Part shown: in pieces, positions 60,220-64,000 of the stretch
Position numbering within the stretch: position 1 is the first letter of the stretch
Layout: each line of letters begins with the position of its first letter
NCBI GenBank assembly: GCA_015055945.1
Contig: SVHH01000001.1
Location: forward strand, 62,001-126,000
Source: Clostridiales bacterium
Lineage (GTDB): Bacteria > Bacillota > Clostridia > Christensenellales > Borkfalkiaceae
Direction of reading: 5' to 3'
Length of the DNA stretch: 64,000 nucleotides
Translations under genes and position numbers: made by a program
Notes under the pieces: model-generated
Databases searched by the model: none
Seen by the model: only the letters and a program-made list of their open reading frames with translations
What the model was told of the DNA's origin: nothing

Positions 60220-61611
60220 TTAGTTTTCTAAAGTACCAACCGTTCTGGGGAAAGGCAACACGTCGCGAATGTTAGAAATACCAGTAAGGTACATAATCAT
60301 TCTTTCAAAGCCCAAACCAAAACCAGAGTGAACGACACCGCCGTACTTTCTTAAGTCAAGGTATGACTTATAATCGTCCTTATTAAGTCCGCATTCAGCC
60401 ATTCTTTGTTCTAAGATTTCCATTCTTTCTTCACGTTGACTGCCGCCGATAAGTTCGCCGATACCGGGAACTAAAAGGTCTGATGCCGCAACCGTCTTGC
60501 CGTCGTCGTTAAGGCGCATATAAAAAGCCTTGATTTCCTTGGGATAATCGGTTAAGAATACCGGCTTTTTGAAAACTTGTTCAGTAATATATCTTTCGTG
60601 TTCGCTCTGCAAATCGCAGCCCCAGTATACGGGCGCGTCGAACTTGTCTTTTACCTTTTCTAAAATTTCAATTGCTTCAGTGTAAGTTAAACGCTTAAAT
60701 TCGTTGTTCTTAACGTTGTTAAGTCTTTCGATAAGCCCTTTATCGATAAAGTTATTTAAGAATTCAATTTCTTCCTTGCAAGTTTCCATAACTCTGTTGA
60801 TGATATATTTAACCATATCTTCAGCGCAGTCCATATCGTCTGAAAGGTCTGCAAACGCGAGTTCGGGTTCAATCATCCAGAATTCCGCTGCGTGGCGAAC
60901 GGTGTTAGAGTGCTCTGCTCTAAAGGTCGGTCCAAAGGTGTAAACGTTTGCGTAAGCCATAGCAAAGTTTTCAACGTCGAGTTGACCTGATACGGTAAGG
61001 CTTGCCTTTTTACCGAAGAAGTCTTGCTTGTAATCGGTTGCACCTTCTTCCATCGGAACGTTGTCAAGGTCGAGCGTGGTTACTTGGAACATTGCGCCAG
61101 CACCTTCACAGTCGCTACCAGTAATGATGGGCGTATGCACGTAAACGAAACCGCGTTCGTTAAAGAATGAGTGAACAGCGAAAGCCGCTTCACTTCTAAT
61201 CTTAAACACGGCGTTAAATGTGTTGGTACGGGGACGCAAATGCGGCATGGTACGCAAAAACTCTAAGGTGTGTCTTTTCTTTTGTAAGGGATATTCGGGT
61301 GAAGAAGTGCCGAGAACGGTTACTTCATCCGCGTTGATTTCAAACGGTTGCTTATTTTCGGGCGTTAAAATGAGCGTGCCCTTTACCATTAAGCAAGCGC
61401 CTACGTTTTGTTTTGCAATTTCATCGTAATTATTTACTTTATTTCTATCGAAAACGATTTGGCAATTCTTAAAATAAGAACCGTCGTTAAGTTCGATAAA
61501 ACCAAAAGACTTGCTGTCGCGAATAGTCTTAGCCCAACCGCATACGGTAACGGTTTTGCCGCCAAAATCAGCGGGGTTAACAAATATTTCTTTCAAAACT
61601 GTTCTTTTCAT
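60220..61611 (-). CDS. asnS: Asparaginyl-tRNA synthetase
   Basis: [50 protein letters not shown]. Confidence 0.95.
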   Translation of the reverse strand: MKRTVLKEIFVNPADFGGKTVTVCGWAKTIRDSKSFGFIELNDGSYFKNCQIVFDRNKVNNYDEIAKQNVGACLMVKGTLILTPENKQPFEINADEVTVLGTSSPEYPLQKKRHTLEFLRTMPHLRPRTNTFNAVFKIRSEAAFAVHSFFNERGFVYVHTPIITGSDCEGAGAMFQVTTLDLDNVPMEEGATDYKQDFFGKKASLTVSGQLDVENFAMAYANVYTFGPTFRAEHSNTVRHAAEFWMIEPELAFADLSDDMDCAEDMVKYIINRVMETCKEEIEFLNNFIDKGLIERLNNVKNNEFKRLTYTEAIEILEKVKDKFDAPVYWGCDLQSEHERYITEQVFKKPVFLTDYPKEIKAFYMRLNDDGKTVAASDLLVPGIGELIGGSQREERMEILEQRMAECGLNKDDYKSYLDLRKYGGVVHSGFGLGFERMIMYLTGISNIRDVLPFPRTVGTLEN

Positions 61612-61719
61612 AATTCACCTGCGTATATGCTTTTTAAAATTACTTTACTATTATAACATCTTTTAAAGGCTTTTTCAAGAATTTTAAGGCGCAAAGTAAC
61701 TTTTTATTGTCTAAAAACA

Positions 61720-61757
61720 AAAAAATCCCCAACATTATCCGTTGAAGATTTTTTATC
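61720..61757 (-). terminator. Terminator-like hairpin
   Basis: Reverse strand aaaaaatcttcaacggataatgttggggattttttt. Confidence 0.55.
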
Positions 61758-61776
61758 TTTAATTTTTAGCGAGTTA

Positions 61777-61905
61777 TCAGTCGTTTTTTTGCGTTTCTTC
61801 CACGAGTTTTGGCGGGCGTTCATCTTTAAGTGCCATAATGTAATTGCCGTACTGCTCGTCGGTGAGTTTTATTACTTTATTCTTGTTCTTTTTGCGTTTA
61901 GCCAT
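61777..61905 (-). CDS. 42-aa basic hypothetical protein (not in ORF track)
   Basis: MAKRKKNKNKVIKLTDEQYGNYIMALKDERPPKLVEETQKND; SD ggaggaaaaaatt upstream; terminator downstream. Confidence 0.65.
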   Translation of the reverse strand: MAKRKKNKNKVIKLTDEQYGNYIMALKDERPPKLVEETQKND

Positions 61906-61973
61906 AATTTTTTCCTCCAAAAAAGAATACTCTTATTATGCTCAACGCCTAAATTTTTATACCGAGAAAAAGT

Positions 61974-62798
61974 TTACTCGCTCTTAGGTGCTAATTTTAT
62001 TTTTTTGAAAGTTTTGTCCTTAGAAAAATCGCGCTCTTTGGTGTATTCCCCACCGAGTGCTTCAATCGCAAAGCGAAGTTCTTCAAAGTCCGCGTAAGTT
62101 AACTTTTCCTTTTCGATTGCGGTTAAAAGGAACGGAAGTGCTCTATCATCACCGTACTTAGCAAGATACGCTGCGTAAAGCGGAATATTTTCTTGATGCT
62201 TTGCAAATTCAGCAATTAAAATATCAAAAACCCTATCGTCCTTTTTACAGTTTGCAATAACGTCGGTTAGGCACGCCTTTTTAACTTCGTCAACTTCGTT
62301 AAATTGACTAAGAATTTCTTCTTTTACTTGCTCTGCCATAGTACTTAATCTTTCGGTTGCAAGTTCTCTAATATTTTCGCTATAATCCCACAAAATAAAC
62401 TCTAAATAACGCTTAGCGGGTTTAACCGATTCCATGTCCGCAAGCATGTTGATAATATAGAGAATAAACTCTTCGCTCTTGTCGCCGTTAAGTGCATTGA
62501 CTAAAGCGTCTTCGTTAGCGGGATTTGAAGTTATTGCTTCGCACAAAAAGTCGGAAATAGCAACGTCCTTTTCAAGATGAGTTTCTAGACAAGAAAGCAA
62601 TTCTTCACCCGAAAAATCTTTATAGAAAGTGTTAGGGGTTTTGCCGTCTAATTCCTTTAATTTTTCATCGCCAAACTTAACGTAAAGTTCGGGGATTTTA
62701 TTCTCGATTTCTTCAGGTTTTACCTTGCCAATATTAGAGTACACAAAGTCTTCGATATACTTGTCGAAAAGGCTGTCTACGTCGATAACTTTAACCAT
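61974..62798 (-). CDS. HEAT-like repeat hypothetical protein
   Basis: 274 aa, all-helical; ENIRELATERLSTMAEQVKEEILSQF, DRALPFLLTAIEKEKL. Confidence 0.65.
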   Translation of the reverse strand: MVKVIDVDSLFDKYIEDFVYSNIGKVKPEEIENKIPELYVKFGDEKLKELDGKTPNTFYKDFSGEELLSCLETHLEKDVAISDFLCEAITSNPANEDALVNALNGDKSEEFILYIINMLADMESVKPAKRYLEFILWDYSENIRELATERLSTMAEQVKEEILSQFNEVDEVKKACLTDVIANCKKDDRVFDILIAEFAKHQENIPLYAAYLAKYGDDRALPFLLTAIEKEKLTYADFEELRFAIEALGGEYTKERDFSKDKTFKKIKLAPKSE

Positions 62799-62802
62799 TA
62801 TT

Positions 62803-64000
62803 TTATTCTCCTTTTAGCATATTTTTTAATGCGGTAAGTTTGTCTTTAGTAACCGAAAAAATTCTTAAAACGCTGAAGTCGTCAGAGTATTTTTTGAACT
62901 TACACTCAGACAAAATAAGCGCGGCAATATCTTCATTCGTTGCGTCCGAATCGGTTATTTCACCTTTAAATTTTTTATAAATTTTATCACAATTTTTAGC
63001 AATTTTATCTAAACTTTCCACGTCAAAAAACGCCATTTTAGACATGCAAAGCGCGTACGCTGAAAGGTAAAGTCCGCCAAAGATTTTATCCCTTTCACAA
63101 AGCAATTTTCTCGGTTTAACCTTTAAATAAAACCCGCCTGCAACCACGCCGAATTTTTCTTTTACGCCGTTAACAAGCGTTACGTAGATAAGCACGCGTT
63201 TTAACTCTTCTCTGCCATCGGGACTGAGCATCGCCTTAAAAATTACGCCCTTAGAGTACGGCGTAAACGCAGACGATAGCACAAATGCACAGTCGCGCAT
63301 AAATTCACTATCAGTCGACTTTAACCCCCATTCTAAAATCTCTTTCCACTCTTTTTTCTTGATTGCAGATGAAAATTTTTCGGGTGTTTTTATTAAACTT
63401 TTTACCTTCTTTTTCCACTCTAAAGCGAGCGTTTCGGGTATATCTTTTACATACTTAAACGGTGTTAAATTTAAGTAATCTCCACCGCCGTCAAGCATAT
63501 TTTTAACGTAGGTTAAGTAAAAATTTATAGCGTAATCTTCGGGGTCTATTAGGTGTGCTTTAGCAAGTTCTGTCTCCGCGCTTATTGGGTCGCCAAGATT
63601 TGCCAGCGCAAGCCCGTAGAAAAAGCGCATAGCGTGCTCGAAAGGTCTATCTTCAAGAATAATTTTTAAGCACTCGCTTGCGGTTTTATGGTCTTCACGC
63701 TCGATAGCGCAAGTCGCTATTTTATAGGCTTCGCTTTTGTCCCCTTTTCTAACTTCCAACGCCTTTTGATAATAATGCTCGCTATTATCAAAGTCTTCTT
63801 TCATATCGTAAACGGTTGAAAGGTTACAAAAAGCCGTAACCGTAGGTCCGTTTTGCTCTAGAGATTGCCTACAAACTTCTTCCGCTTCATCAAGTCGGTC
63901 GCTCATAAAATAACATACGGCAAGTTCACCCGCAGTCTCTTCATCACGGCGCTCTAAAGGTATCTTTTCTAAAAATGACGCGCCTTCTTCAAACCCGCCC
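62803..64000 (-). CDS. TPR-repeat protein (partial, runs off right edge)
   Basis: TPR units; frame stays open upstream of M at 63906 (...LEKIPLERRDEETAGELAVCYFMSDRLDEAEEVC). Confidence 0.8.
   Translation of the reverse strand, partial: GGFEEGASFLEKIPLERRDEETAGELAVCYFMSDRLDEAEEVCRQSLEQNGPTVTAFCNLSTVYDMKEDFDNSEHYYQKALEVRKGDKSEAYKIATCAIEREDHKTASECLKIILEDRPFEHAMRFFYGLALANLGDPISAETELAKAHLIDPEDYAINFYLTYVKNMLDGGGDYLNLTPFKYVKDIPETLALEWKKKVKSLIKTPEKFSSAIKKKEWKEILEWGLKSTDSEFMRDCAFVLSSAFTPYSKGVIFKAMLSPDGREELKRVLIYVTLVNGVKEKFGVVAGGFYLKVKPRKLLCERDKIFGGLYLSAYALCMSKMAFFDVESLDKIAKNCDKIYKKFKGEITDSDATNEDIAALILSECKFKKYSDDFSVLRIFSVTKDKLTALKNMLKGE

Noticed and set aside
61612-61776. T-box or riboswitch upstream of asnS
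   Set aside because: No T-box core or long structured leader seen.
1-64000. CRISPR array, prophage, transposase, restriction or defence island
   Set aside because: No spaced direct-repeat arrays and no recognisable integrase, transposase or defence proteins in the translations.

Overview
This is a low-GC, Firmicutes/Clostridia-like chromosomal window that is mostly housekeeping. It has three parts. (1) About 1-22 kb is mixed. It begins with an nrdD-like gene running off the left edge behind NrdR-type boxes, then tRNA-Ser(GGA) followed by extra copies of its 3' end. Next come a CDF transporter, a nadA / nadB-nadC fusion / niaR operon, tRNA-Leu(GAG), dinB, and two related membrane-anchored proteins flanking an orphan gene that has a consensus LexA box. 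After these are a PerR / reverse-rubrerythrin / rubredoxin / BFD cluster, nadE and galE. (2) About 22-28.4 kb is a complete Rnf operon (rnfCDGEAB) preceded by NusG-II and Gx-transporter genes. (3) About 28-64 kb holds LysR, an ABC exporter, and a long leftward core run: yfcE, tcdA, asnA, glyA, trxA, hisS, hslUV, trmFO, topA, dprA, yifB, rplS, yraN, rnhB, rbgA, trmD, rimM, khpA, rpsP, ffh, ylxM, ftsY, smc, rnc, plsX, asnS. I found no CRISPR array, prophage or transposase. The best leads are small: a family of structured intergenic repeats sharing a GCAAG..CAAGGCT core and flanked by direct repeats of neighbouring gene ends (33.1, 36.4 and 50.7 kb), the tRNA-Ser 3'-end triplication, the SOS-box orphan gene, a hairpin-only leader before ylxM-ffh, and a divergent XRE/lipoprotein module with a palindromic operator inserted between ftsY and ylxM. 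All functional calls come from reading translations; no database search was run.
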